In this document: positions 34,342 to 44,373 of the stretch, one piece after another | Position numbering within the stretch: the first letter of the stretch is position 1 | How the letters are laid out: each line of letters opens with the position of its first letter | DNA from: JAEUPI01 sp963814435 | Lineage (GTDB): Bacteria; Pseudomonadota; Gammaproteobacteria; Burkholderiales; Burkholderiaceae_C | DNA length: 64,000 bases | NCBI GenBank assembly: GCA_963814435.1 | Contig: CAWFCV010000013.1 | Location: 1 to 64,000, forward strand | Direction: 5' to 3' | Translations under genes and position numbers: made by a program | Notes under the pieces: model-generated | Told to the model about the DNA's origin: nothing | Databases searched by the model: none | What the model saw: only the letters and a program-made list of their open reading frames with translations

Positions 34342-36134
34342 GGCTCGCGTCCTTGGCCTTGCGCTCGGCGTCGGCCTTCTCGCCGGCAGCGCCGTAGGCG
34401 CGCGTGCCGGGCTGCGAGCGCGTGATCTTCACCGGCCCGTAGTCGATGCGCGGCGTTTCGTCGCCGTTGTAGAAGGCCAGGCTGTGCTTCAGGAAGTTCA
34501 CGTCGTCGCGCTGCTCGAAGCCGTCGAGCCGCTGGTGCGAGCCGCGCGACTCGCGCCGGTTCAGCGCCGAATGCGCCATCGCCTGCGCCACGTCGAGCTG
34601 GAAGCCGAGTTCGATGGCCAGCAGCCACTCGGTGTTCCAGCCCTTCGAATGGTCGTCGAGCTGCACGCGCTGGACACGCTGCTTCAGCTCGGCGAGCTTG
34701 TCGCAGGTGGCCTGCATCGTGGTGGCCGTGCGGTAGATGCCGCAGCCTTCTTCCATGCTCTGCGCCATCTCGCGGCGCAGCGTGGCAATGCGCTCGCCGC
34801 CGCCGCGGCGCTCGACGATCGCCTGCGCGCGCTGGCGCGCGGCCTGCGCCTGCGCCGTCAGCGCCGCCGTATTGCCCTGCGGCGCCGACTTCGCGAAGGC
34901 AGCCGCCTCGCACGCCGGCCACCTTGCCGAACACCAGCAGCTCGGTCAGCGAATTCGAGCCCAGCCGGTTCGCGCCGTGGATGCCGACGCTCGAACACTC
35001 GCCCGCCGAATACAGGCCCGGCAGCGTGGCGGCCGTCTGGCCGTCGGCGATGATGCCGCCCATCGTGTAGTGCACCGCGGGCAGCACCGGGATCGGCGCC
35101 TTCGCCGGATCGACGCCGAGGTACTCCACCGCCAGCTCGTAGATCTGCGGCAGGCGCTCGCGCAGCTTGGCTTCGCCGAGGTGGCGCAGGTCGAGCTGCA
35201 CCACCGCGCCGTGCGGCCCGTCGACGGTGCGGCCCTTCTGCTTCTCGTGCCAGTAGGCCTGGCTCAGGCGGTCGCGCGGGCCGAGCTCCATCGCCTTGTT
35301 GCGCGGCTCGGGCGTCGCCGGCCCGAGGCCGTAGTCCTGCAGGTAGCGGTAGCCGTCCTTGTTGAGCAGGAAGCCGCCTTCGCCGCGGCAGGCCTCGGTG
35401 AACAGCAGGCCGGTGCCCGGCATGCAGGTCGGGTGGTACTGCACGAACTCCATGTCGCGCAGCGGCACGCCGTGCCGGTAGGCCAGCGCCATGCCGTCGC
35501 CGGTGACGATGCCGCCGTTGGTGTTCTCGCGGAACACGCGGCCCGCGCCGCCGGTGGCGATGATCACCGCCTTGGCCTGGATGAGCTGGAATTCGCCGCT
35601 CGCGATGTCGATCGCCACCACGCCCTGCACGCGGCCGTCGTCGACCACCAGGTCGACGCAGAAGTGCTCGTCGAAGCGCCGGATCGACGGGTACTTGATC
35701 GAGGTCTGGAACAGCGTGTGCAGCATGTGGAAGCCGGTCTTGTCGGCGGCGAACCAGGTGCGCTCGATCTTCATGCCGCCGAACGCGCGCACGTTCACGT
35801 GGCCGTCCGTCTTGCGGCTCCACGGGCAGCCCCAGTGCTCCATCTGCACCATCTCGTCGTGCGCCTGGCCGACGAAGTAGTCGACCACGTCCTGCTCGCA
35901 CAGCCAGTCGCCGCCGCCCACGGTGTCGTGGAAGTGCGCGTCCAGGCTGTCGTGCGGCTGCGTCACCGCCGCGGCGCCGCCTTCGGCGGCCACCGTGTGG
36001 CTGCGCATCGGGTAGACCTTGGAGATCAGCGCGATGCGCAGCTTCGGGTCGGCTTCGGCCACCGCGATGGCCGCACGCAGGCCGGCGCCGCCGGCACCGA
36101 CGATCGCCACGTCGGCGTTGAAGGTTTCAAGCAT
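34334..36134 (-). CDS. frdA: fumarate reductase flavoprotein subunit FrdA (frameshifted)
   Basis: Catalytic subunit of about 600 residues that reduces fumarate to succinate. The N-terminal FAD fold is VAIVGAGGAGLRAAIAVAEA. RSHTVAAEGGAAAV has the His that covalently binds FAD. YHPTCMPGTGLLFTEACRGEGG and GANRLGSNSLTELLVFG are active-site and FAD-contact blocks. The frame breaks near 34905; the C-terminal part (MEEGCGIYRTATTM onward to DASHV) is in another frame. Homology to FrdA rather than SdhA follows from the FrdCD partners. It is 39 bp after rquA. Confidence 0.94.
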
Positions 36135-36173
36135 CGATTCTTCTCGTCATGGGCATCGCATCAACCGCCTGAC

Positions 36174-36911
36174 TCAGCGCGTCAGCACCCATTGTTGGTA
36201 GAGCCCGCCGAAGTAGGTGCTGTGCGCCGCTGCGCTGGGCTTCACCTCGGTGGGCATGAAGGCGTCGAGCGCGTGATCCCACAAGTCGATGGCATAGGGC
36301 TCGAGCCGGCGGAAGACCTGGCGCATCAACGGTCGCAGCGGGTGCCACGCCGCCGGACGGTGGTAGTCGACGATCACGATCTTGCCGCCGGGCTTGACGA
36401 CGCGCATCGCCTCGGCCAGCGTGCCGCGACGCACATGCTCGGGTTGCTCGTGCAGCAGGAAGAACAGCAGCACCTGGTCGATGCTGGCGTCGGGCAGTGC
36501 CAGCGCCGACGAGTCGCCCAGCGTCAGCGTCACCCGCTCGTCCACGGGCAGTTTGGCGCGCAGGTTCTTCAGTTGCACCGGCAGGATGTCGACCACCTCG
36601 AGGTTCGCATCGGGCGCCAGCCGCCCCAGCAGCCGCGACGTGAGGTTGCCGTAGACGCACGCCACCTGCAGCGTGCGCCCGTGGATCGTCTCGCCCAGCT
36701 CGGCCAGCGCGCGATTGCGCAGCCGCGCGTAGTTGCCGAACAGGATCGCGTTGACCAGCCACTCGCGTTCGAACACGTTGACCGCATGCGGGTGCACGTA
36801 GGCCCACCAGTACACCTGTTCGAGATAGTGCGGGATCGGCAGGCTCTTGGCGACGACTGCATCCCGGCTATCCGGCGCGGCATCCGCGATGCCGGCACGC
36901 GGTAAGGGCAT
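36174..36911 (-). CDS. rquA: rhodoquinone biosynthesis enzyme RquA
   Basis: A 245-residue class-I SAM-dependent-fold protein. The RquA-specific N-terminal string PHYLEQVYWWAYVHPHAVNVFEREWLVN is present; the SAM region reads TLQVACVYGNLTSRLL and VVDILPVQLKNL. In Rhodospirillum rubrum and some other bacteria, RquA converts ubiquinone to rhodoquinone, whose low potential lets it donate electrons to fumarate reductase. Immediate linkage to frdABCD on the same strand supports this role. ATG at 36911 follows GAAGAGGA; an earlier in-frame start at 37001 is less likely. An FNR-like box lies 82-95 bp upstream. Confidence 0.88.
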   Translation of the reverse strand: MPLPRAGIADAAPDSRDAVVAKSLPIPHYLEQVYWWAYVHPHAVNVFEREWLVNAILFGNYARLRNRALAELGETIHGRTLQVACVYGNLTSRLLGRLAPDANLEVVDILPVQLKNLRAKLPVDERVTLTLGDSSALALPDASIDQVLLFFLLHEQPEHVRRGTLAEAMRVVKPGGKIVIVDYHRPAAWHPLRPLMRQVFRRLEPYAIDLWDHALDAFMPTEVKPSAAAHSTYFGGLYQQWVLTR

Positions 36912-36992
36912 GGGTGATGTCCTCTTCTTGGTTGCGCCGCCCCTGTCGGGAGGGCGCGTGGCGAAATCATCGCAGCGTGAGGCCGCGCTCGT

Positions 36993-37006
36993 GTGATTCA
37001 CATCAA
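36993..37006. promoter_or_regulatory. FNR/Anr-like box upstream of rquA-frdABCD
   Basis: GTGAT-TCAC-ATCAA matches the TTGAT-N4-ATCAA consensus at 9 of 10 defined positions. Its centre is about 88 bp from the rquA ATG, compatible with activation at -41.5 of a promoter with a ~45-base leader. Confidence 0.65.
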
Positions 37007-37271
37007 GGCGCGATTCTAGGGGTTCAGCGCGCCGGATCCGTCGCGTATCACTCGCGTATCACGTCAGCGGCGCGTGCGCAGCGAGCACCGAGCTTTGCGC
37101 TGGCCGGCCTCGAGGCAGGCGCCGAGGCCTGCTATGTCATTCGGGAGAACCCGCCATGACGGCTGCGCTTGCCCAGCACGTGCCGACGATTTCAGCGCAT
37201 CGCAGCGGCAACGCAACGGCCGTCAGCGTGCGTTGCGAAGACGCCGGAGTTCAGACTTGTCGTGAGTGTCC

Positions 37272-37285
37272 ATGATCCTGATCAA
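37272..37285. promoter_or_regulatory. FNR/Anr-like box upstream of the decaheme cytochrome operon
   Basis: ATGAT-CCTG-ATCAA matches TTGAT-N4-ATCAA at 9 of 10 positions and is followed by TATC. The centre lies about 133 bp before the ATG of the surface decaheme gene. A similar 18-bp string (14 identities) occurs at 47094-47111 near the minus-strand cytochrome genes. Confidence 0.68.
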
Positions 37286-37411
37286 TATCTGCCTCGCGCC
37301 GAATCGTAGATTGACGTCCAGAACCCGAAGGCACGACAGCGCCGAGCAATTGGAGAGCCGGGCCTTCATCGATCCCCAGATTCAATGTGTTGCGAACCGA
37401 GGAGAGTTTCC

Positions 37412-40400
37412 ATGGGCAAGAAGAACTTTGGGCGCTGGGCGGGCCTTGCTGCCGCCGGCTTGCTGGCAACGGTGTTGTATGGCTGCGGCGGCAGCGACGG
37501 CGCAGCCGGGCCGGCCGGCCCGGCCGGCCCGCCGGGGCCCGCAGGTTCTGGCGGCGTTGGCGGCGCGATATCAGTCGGCAGCAACGCAGCCACGAACGCG
37601 TCGGTCGTGGCGGCCAACGCGGCCGCTTGGGAATCGCTCGAACCCACGGTCACGGTGACGGGCGTCACGATTGCCAGCCCGCCGGTCGTCAATTTCACAG
37701 TGAGTGATTCCTTCGGTCGGCCCGTGGTCGGTCTGGGCAACAAGACCAAGGCCAGCGGGGCCAAGTTCGACAGCTACCCCAACCTGGCCTTCTCGCTCGC
37801 CAAGCTGGTGCCCGCCAACGCCACTACCGGCGAGCCGAGCAAGTGGGTGAGCTACATGGTGACCACGGTGGAGACCAACTCGGCAGTTCCCGCGCCGACG
37901 CGACCCAGCAGCGACAACACAGGCACGTTGGTCGACAAAGGCGACGGCAGCTACACGTACACCTTCTACCGCGACGTTCCTGGCGTCAAGGCGGCAGTCG
38001 CGGCCATGGCCGCTTCGGCGGCCGCGGCCAGCCCGAACAACAACGTGGCGGATCTGGGCGATCTGACGTACGACGCCAACCTGACGCACCGCCTGACGAT
38101 CCAGTTGTCGGGCAATGCTCCGGGCACTGGTACCAATACATCGAGCGACAACAACAACACGCCAAACGGAAAGCCGGGGCCGATCGCGGCAGTGCCGATC
38201 AAGAAGCCGTTCGACGCGATCTACGACTTCATCCCCGCCACCGGCCAGAAGGTCACCCCGACCAGCGTCTCGCGTGACATCGTGGCCAACGCCAACTGCG
38301 AGGCCTGCCACCGCAAGCTCGGCGGCATTCCTGGGCTGAGCGGCGCAGAGGACGCCGCCGCCTTCCACGGCGGTGGCCGCAACAACGTGCAGTACTGCGC
38401 CGTCTGCCACACCGACCAGCGCAAGTACGGGCGGGCCGAGGCTACCGCGACGCTCAACGGCGCAGTCAAGACCTTCACGCCGGCCACCGGCAATGCCTAC
38501 AAGGTGGACGGCCGGGCGATCGGCAATCTGCCCAACCTGATCCACAAGGTCCACGCCAGCAGGCTGCTGGTGAACAAGAACTACGACTACGCCGACGTGA
38601 AGTTGAACGAGCCGACGTATCCGCAGGACATCCGCAACTGCACGTCGTGCCACGACGGCTCGACCACCGTCTCGCGCACGACCAAGACCAAGGACGGCAA
38701 CAACTGGAAGTCGGTGCCATCGGCACTGGCCTGCGGCGCGTGCCACGACGGCATCAACTTCACCACCGGCGTCGGCGTAACCCTGAGAGATGCTGCGTTG
38801 GGGTTCACCTCGACCTCGCTCAACGGCACCGGCCTCGCGCACGGCGGCGGCCCGCAGGCTGACAATTCGCTGTGCACGCAGTGCCACAACTCCAACGGCA
38901 CGATCCCGGACGCCGACATCGACCTGAATCACTTCCCGGTGACGCCGCCGAATTTGAAGAGCTCACTGCATGTGCCGGCTGCAGCTCCGACTAGCGGCAA
39001 TTCCAATACCAACTCGGCGTTCATCGCCTCGGGCGCTTCAGTCGGGCGCTTGCCCATTGGCGCAATCAAGGTCACGTACGACATCAAGAGCGTTTCGCGC
39101 GCCTCGAACGGAAATCCTGTGATGGTGTTCAGGATGCTGCAGCAGCCGCAGGGCGCCACAACCGCCACAGCCGTGCCGCTGAACGACTTCGCGACGGTGG
39201 CGCCGGACCCCGTCACCGGGAAGAAGGAGATCTGGCCCAACTTCATGGGGGCACCCAGCCTCTACTGGGCGTTCGCCGTGCCGCAGGACGGGATCACCGC
39301 ACCGGCTGACATCAACGCCACCATCAACATCTATCTGCGTTGCCTGTGGGATGGCACGGCGGGTACCGCGGCATGCGGAACGAGCACGACGGGTGCCCTC
39401 AGCACCGCCGCCGGGACGCTGGTGGCCGGCACGGGCGCGGACGCCGGGTACTACGTCGCGACCCTGACCGGGGCGACGATCCCTGCCGAAGCCGTGATGC
39501 TGACCGGCGGCATGGGCTACTCGTACAACGTGAGAACCACCCTGCCGCTGACGCAGACCAACGTGGTGGGGTTCGCGACCGCCGCGTCGCCGGTGCCCGT
39601 TGCAGCGACGGATGCGGCTGCCGGCCTCAGCGGCTCGGATCTCTATCCGAGCATGCCCAACCGCACCGGCGGGCTGATCGTGATCGCGCCCAACGTGCAG
39701 AAGGTCGCGACCGGCTACACCGGCCGCCGCGCGATCGTCGAGGATGCGCGCTGCAACGCCTGCCACCAGGAACTCGGCACCTTCACCGAGGATGCGTTCC
39801 ACGCCGGCCAGCGCAACGACGGCACGACCTGCTCGTGGTGCCACACGCCGAACCGCACCAGCAGCGGCTGGTCAGCGGACTCCACGCACTTCATCCACGC
39901 CATCCACGCGTCGGCCAAGCGGCAGGTCCCGTTCACCTATCAGGCCACCGCCGCGGCGACCCGGCGGGATTCTCGGACGTCACTTACCCGGGCATCCTGA
40001 ACGATTGCCTGACCTGCCACCTGCCGGGCACTTACGACTTCACCGCCACGGCTTCGGCCAACGCAGTGGGCCAGGGCGCGGACCAGTGGACAAGCGGCAG
40101 TACCGAACCGTGGGGACGGGAACGTATGCGGCAGGGCCGGCACTCTCGCCGTTCGTCCAGCCGCCTTACGCTGCCGCGCTTGGCACGGCCTATGGCTCGG
40201 GCTTCAGCTTCAACCAGTTCACTGGCGCGACGACGGCAGCTGCCGGTACGACGCTGGTGATCTCGCCGACGGTCACGGTGTGCTCCGCGTGCCACGACAC
40301 GGCCGACGCGATCTCGCACTTCAAGATCAACGGCGCCGCGTTCTACCAGCCGCGCAGCGCGGCGATCACGGGCACGAACGAGACCTGCCTGATCTGCCAC

Positions 40401-40451
40401 GGCACCGGCCGGATCGCCGACATCCAGGTGATGCATTCGAAGAACAGGTGA
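37412..40451 (+). CDS. OmcA/MtrC-family decaheme c-type cytochrome, surface lipoprotein (frameshifted)
   Basis: Outer-surface cytochrome expected to pass electrons to minerals or shuttles. A lipoprotein signal ends LATVLYGC. A short collagen-like linker (GPAGPAGPPGPAG) follows, then beta-rich domain I. Five CxxCH hemes come next (CEACH, CAVCH, CTSCH, CGACH, CTQCH; 38290-38890), then domain III, then five more (CNACH, CSWCH, CLTCH, CSACH, CLICH; 39750-40400). The two pentaheme blocks alternating with beta domains are the MtrC/OmcA plan. Two indels are needed, near 39970 and 40100. ATG at 37412 has GGAGAG upstream. A strong terminator follows. Confidence 0.93.
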
Positions 40452-40517
40452 TTTGCTGACTGTTGGGCCAGTGGTGGGCAGGAGTGCGGCGTGCCGTTCT
40501 CCGCCACCACTCCAGAC

Positions 40518-40555
40518 CACCCGGTCGGCTCCAAGCCGCCGGGTGATTTCTTTTT
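40518..40555 (+). terminator. rho-independent terminator after the decaheme gene
   Basis: CACCCGG-T-CGGC pairs with GCCG-CCGGGTG around a TCCAA loop, with one bulged T, followed by ATTTCTTTTT. This is the clearest intrinsic terminator in the window. It implies that the helix-hairpin-helix, mtrA and mtrB genes either depend on read-through or have their own promoter. Confidence 0.85.
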
Positions 40556-40620
40556 GACCGCTGTGGGCAGGGCTTGCGCGGCGTTCACACCGCAGATCGA
40601 GTCCACTGCAAGGTGCTGAT

Positions 40621-41064
40621 ATGGGAAAGCTGAGGGTGGACCCGGAGCGACGCCACGTCGTCGGCTGGGCACTGATCGCACTGGGCGTCGTGGCCTGCGC
40701 CGGCCTGCGGTCGCCGCGGGGGCTGGGCCCGCCAACGGCCAGCGCCCCGGCGCCGCTCCGCGGTCATGCGTCGGCGGCTTCGAAGAAGGGCGCGCCTGCC
40801 GCGCCGGTCAAGCTCATCGACATCAACAGCGCGAGCCGGGCGCAGCTGAAGACGCTGCCGGGTATCGGCGATGCCGAAGCGGACAAGATCGTCGCGGGAC
40901 GCCCTTACCTCAGCAAGGCGCACCTGGTGACGGAGGCCGGGCTGCCGGTCGGGATCTATCTGACGATCAAGCATCAGATCGTCGCGATGCAGAACAAGGA
41001 GACCCGCGCCAAACTCAAGGCCCTGGCCAAAGCCCAGCAGGCGCAGCAAGCCCAACCGCGTTGA
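40621..41064 (+). CDS. membrane-anchored helix-hairpin-helix (ComEA-like) protein
   Basis: A 147-residue protein. An N-terminal hydrophobic segment (HVVGWALIALGVVACAGL) could be a transmembrane anchor or a lipoprotein signal. A Pro/Ala-rich linker and one HhH module follow (IDINSASRAQLKTLPGIGDAEADKIVAGRPY; residues 68-98), then a Gln/Ala/Lys tail. HhH modules of this type bind DNA (ComEA) or mediate protein contacts. Its position between the surface decaheme and mtrA genes is unusual; a role in electron transfer is only inferred from location. Confidence 0.8.
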   Translation: MGKLRVDPERRHVVGWALIALGVVACAGLRSPRGLGPPTASAPAPLRGHASAASKKGAPAAPVKLIDINSASRAQLKTLPGIGDAEADKIVAGRPYLSKAHLVTEAGLPVGIYLTIKHQIVAMQNKETRAKLKALAKAQQAQQAQPR

Positions 41065-41156
41065 TGCCCGAGGCCGCAAGCACAGTCGGATCAGAATCGG
41101 GCCAGCAGTCCCACCGGGATCGGTGATCACCAACCAAGACTCGCGAGCAGACATCG

Positions 41157-42170
41157 ATGAACATCATTCAAAGAACGTTGTCCGGAATACTCTTGCTGGC
41201 AGGTCTGGCTTGGCAGCCGGCGGCGACCGCCCAGAACGAAGCCAAGCCCTCGGCTGAGCGCAGCATCTGCGCCCGCACCGGCCGCCTCGGCACCGCCGGA
41301 AGGGCCCGGCACGCAGTACACCGAAAAAGGCGCCGACACCTGCCTCGGCTGCCACGACGAGGAGGCCGACTCGGCGACGTTCAGCACGGCGGGCATCTTC
41401 AAGGGCCGGCATGCGCACCGCGGCGATGCACGTGCGCCGTTCGGCGCCGGCGGTCTGCAGTGCGAGGCCTGCCACGGCCCGGGCGCCCGGCACTCGGTCA
41501 AGGGCGGCAGCAGCAGCCGCGAAGAAGCGCACGCATCAACAGCCTGAAGGCCGACTCCTATCCTGCCCGCAGAGCAGCGCAACGCGCCCTGCCTGGGCTG
41601 CCACCAGGGCAGCTCGCGCACCGGCTGGCATGCGGGCGCACACGATCGCGGCGGGCTCGCCTGCACCGATTGCCACAAGCTGCACGTCGAGCGCGATGCC
41701 GTGCTCGCCAAGAGCAGCGAACCGGAGGTCTGCTACCGCTGCCACAAGCAGCAGCGCGGCGACTTCCACAAGTCGTCCTCGCACCCGGTGCGCTTTGGTC
41801 GCATGGCGTGCAGCGACTGCCACAGCCCGCACGGATCGAGCAGCGCGGCGATGCTGGTCAAGCCGACGGTGAACCAGACCTGCTTCACCTGCCACGCCGA
41901 CAAGCGCGGTCCGCTGCTCTGGGAGCATGCGCCGGTGGCCGAGGATTGCACGCTGTGCCACTCGAGCCACGGTTCGGTGCGCACGGCGCTGCTGAACAAG
42001 ACGCCGCCGCTGCTGTGCCAGCAATGCCACTCGGTGGCGGGCCACCCGTCGGTGGCGCGCACGGCGGGCGGTGGCGGCTTCGTATCTTCCTGCTGGCCGG
42101 CAGCTGCACCAACTGCCACTCGCAGGTGCATGGCTCGAATCATCCGGCGGGCGCCAAGCTGATGCGATGA
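41157..42170 (+). CDS. mtrA: periplasmic decaheme cytochrome MtrA / DmsE family (frameshifted)
   Basis: Decaheme cytochrome that threads the MtrB porin and wires the periplasm to the cell surface. A Sec signal (LSGILLLAGLAWQPAATAQ) starts at ATG 41157. Ten CxxCH motifs are visible across frames: CLGCH, CEACH, CLGCH, CTDCH, CYRCH, CSDCH, CFTCH, CTLCH, CQQCH and CTNCH. The evenly spaced HG and SPHG segments are typical of MtrA/DmsE. Indels are needed near 41260, 41535-41590 and 42080. The total of about 338 residues is normal. mtrB follows 60 bp downstream. Confidence 0.93.
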   Translation: MNIIQRTLSGILLLAGLAWQPAATAQNEAKPSAERSICARTGRLGTAGRARHAVHRKRRRHLPRLPRRGGRLGDVQHGGHLQGPACAPRRCTCAVRRRRSAVRGLPRPGRPALGQGRQQQPRRSARINSLKADSYPARRAAQRALPGLPPGQLAHRLACGRTRSRRARLHRLPQAARRARCRARQEQRTGGLLPLPQAAARRLPQVVLAPGALWSHGVQRLPQPARIEQRGDAGQADGEPDLLHLPRRQARSAALGACAGGRGLHAVPLEPRFGAHGAAEQDAAAAVPAMPLGGGPPVGGAHGGRWRLRIFLLAGSCTNCHSQVHGSNHPAGAKLMR

Positions 42171-42230
42171 ACGCAGCCGATCCCGCAAAACCGGGGCATG
42201 CGTGACGACTCACCGAATACGGACGCGAAC

Positions 42231-44335
42231 ATGAAAATCTACAGCTCCTTGTTCCTGCTCGGCGCGCTGGGCGCGCTGTCGGTTGCCGCCAGCAGCGCGG
42301 TGGCCGCCGTGGACACCTCGCAGTGGAAATGCGAGACCTGCCCGTTCGAGAAGGCGGGCACCAGCGCCACGCTGGAGGTCGGCGCCGGCGCGGTCTCCGA
42401 CGATTCGGCCAAGTTCGGCGACTACACCGGGCTGAACAAGAAGGGCGGCTTCCTCGTGCTGGGCGGCGCGGCGCGCTATCGCGGCGAGGGCGGCCTGTAC
42501 GGCAGCCTGACGGCGGCGGACCTCGGGCTCGACGCTCGGTCGCTGGCGGCCGAGGTCGGCAAGGAGGGCCTGTACACGCTTCGGCTGGGTTACGCCGAGA
42601 TCCCGCGTTACCTGTCTGACGACGCCAGGTCGCCGTTCCTCGGTGTCGGCGGCTCGGTGTTGACGCTGCCTGGTGGTTTTCCGCAGTCGACCACGGGCGC
42701 AATGCCGCTGGCCACGCACGCTGCAGCCGGTCGAGCTGGATTACAAGCGCTCGCGGCTGCGATGCCGGCGTGACGTGGATCATCGCGCCGCAGTGGAGCA
42801 CCCGCTTGAGCGTGCGCCACGACGTTCGCGACGGCACGCAGCGCATCGCCGGCTCGTTCTTCATCGAGTGCGTCGCACCTGGTGGCGCCGGTGGACCAGG
42901 TGACCGATCAGCTCGAGGCATCGGCAACGTATTTACACGCCTGCGCTTGCAGGCCACGCTGGGCTACCAGATCTCGCTGTTCCGCAACGCAGTCGACTCG
43001 TTGACCTGGGCCAACCCGTTCACGCCGGTGGTGGCGCCCGGCAGCACCACCGGCCAGCTCGCGCTGGCGCCGGACAACCAGTTCCATCAGATCGTCGGAT
43101 CGGTCGGCTACGAGATCAACTCCTGGATCCGCGCCAGCGGCGAATTCGCTGTCGGGCGCATGACGCAGGACGCCGCCTACCTGGCACCGACCTTGAACAC
43201 CACGCTGGCCGCGCCGCCGCTGCTGGCGCTGCCCGCGCCGTCGCTGCAGGGCCGCGCCGACACGTTCAATGGCAGCGTCAGGGTCACGGCCACACCGATG
43301 GATCGGCTGCGCGTCAATGCCAGCTACGCCAGGGACGAGCGCGACAACCGGACCGACAGCCTGAGCTATCCGGCGGTGTCGACCGACATGTTCCTGGGTG
43401 CCGATGCCACGCACCAACCAGCCGTTCAGCTTCACGCAGGACCGCTTCAAGCTCAACGCCGACTACCGCGGCCCCGGCAGCCTGAAGACCGAGCGTCGGC
43501 GTCGACGAAGACGACCGCGAGCGCTCGACTGCAGGAAGTGGTGACGACACGCGAGACGACGCTCTGGGGTCGAGTCGGCGTGCAGGCGCGCGAAAACGTG
43601 GCGCTGGCGCTCAAGCTCGCGCATGCCGAGCGCCGCAGCTCCACCTACGGCATCGCCACCTTCGTCAATCCGCCCGAGAACCCGCTGCTGCGCAAGTTCA
43701 ACCTGGCCGAGCGCAAGCGCGACGTCGCAGGCGCGCGCGCCGACTTCACGGTCGGCGAAGACGTCAACATCGGTGTGAACCTCGACCTGGCGAAGGACGA
43801 CTACAGCGAGTCCACGATCGGCCTGCTCGACGGCCGCAGCGTCAACATCGGCGGCGACCTGTCGGTCGCCATCAACGACCAGACGCAGCTGCAACTGTTC
43901 GCGCAGACCGAGCGCATCCGCTCCAGGCAGGCGGGCAGCCAGGCATTCGCGCAGCCCGACTGGTCGGCGCAGAACAAGGACTCGGTCGACGTGGTCGGCG
44001 TCGGCGTCAAGCACCAGGCGCTGAAGGGCAAGCTCGAACTCGGCGCCGACCTGACCTTCTCGCGCTCGCGCAGCGACATCACGGTGGACACCGGGTCGGC
44101 GAGCGCGTTCCCGACCGCCAAGACCTCGCTCGACAGCCTGCGGCTGCAGGCCACCTATCGGCTGCAGGACAACCTGTCGCTGACCGGCAGCTACTGGTAC
44201 GAGTTCTACGAGGCGCAGGACTGGCGCTTCGACGGCGTGTTGCCGGCGACGATCTCGAACCTGCTCGCGTTCGGCGAGCAGCCCCCGCGCTATCGCGTGA
44301 ACGTGGTGCGGCTGGCGCTGCGCTATCGCTTCTAG
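42231..44335 (+). CDS. mtrB: MtrB/PioB-family decaheme-associated outer-membrane porin (frameshifted)
   Basis: Large beta-barrel of about 700 residues that sheathes the MtrA wire. A signal peptide (LFLLGALGALSVAASSAVAA) is followed by WKCETCPF, the N-terminal CxxC pair characteristic of MtrB. Alternating amphipathic strands run to the C-terminal LALRYRF, ending in the aromatic residue used by the BAM complex. Indels are required near 42730, 42900 and 43410-43500. The gene converges on the cytochrome b fusion with 25 bp between stops. Confidence 0.92.
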
Positions 44336-44348
44336 GGTCGTGCGTTGA

Positions 44349-44373
44349 CATCGGGGGGCATCAGCCCCCGATG
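44349..44373. terminator. hairpin between convergent mtrB and CbcL-like genes
   Basis: CATCGGGGG pairs with CCCCCGATG around a GCATCAG loop. It spans the stop of the minus-strand gene. No T-tract is seen on either side, so it may be a barrier or rho-assisted site rather than a full intrinsic terminator. Confidence 0.45.

Larger units (their letters stand above)
36912..37411. other. divergent regulatory region between rquA-frd and the mtr operon
   Basis: A 500-bp gap with no protein-coding frame that looks real. It contains two FNR/Anr-like boxes (36993-37006 and 37272-37285), one facing each operon, and a good ribosome-binding site (GGAGAG) for the decaheme gene. The layout suggests two anaerobically activated divergent promoters. 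The central part (37010-37250) shows nothing recognisable. Confidence 0.6.

Noticed and set aside
32698..36134. Succinate dehydrogenase (sdhCDAB) as an alternative call
   Set aside because: The two membrane subunits match FrdC (131 residues) and FrdD (118) in length and N-terminal sequence, and rquA is adjacent.
44349..44373. Strong bidirectional intrinsic terminator
   Set aside because: The hairpin is good but lacks a T-tract on either side, so it is kept only as a low-confidence terminator.
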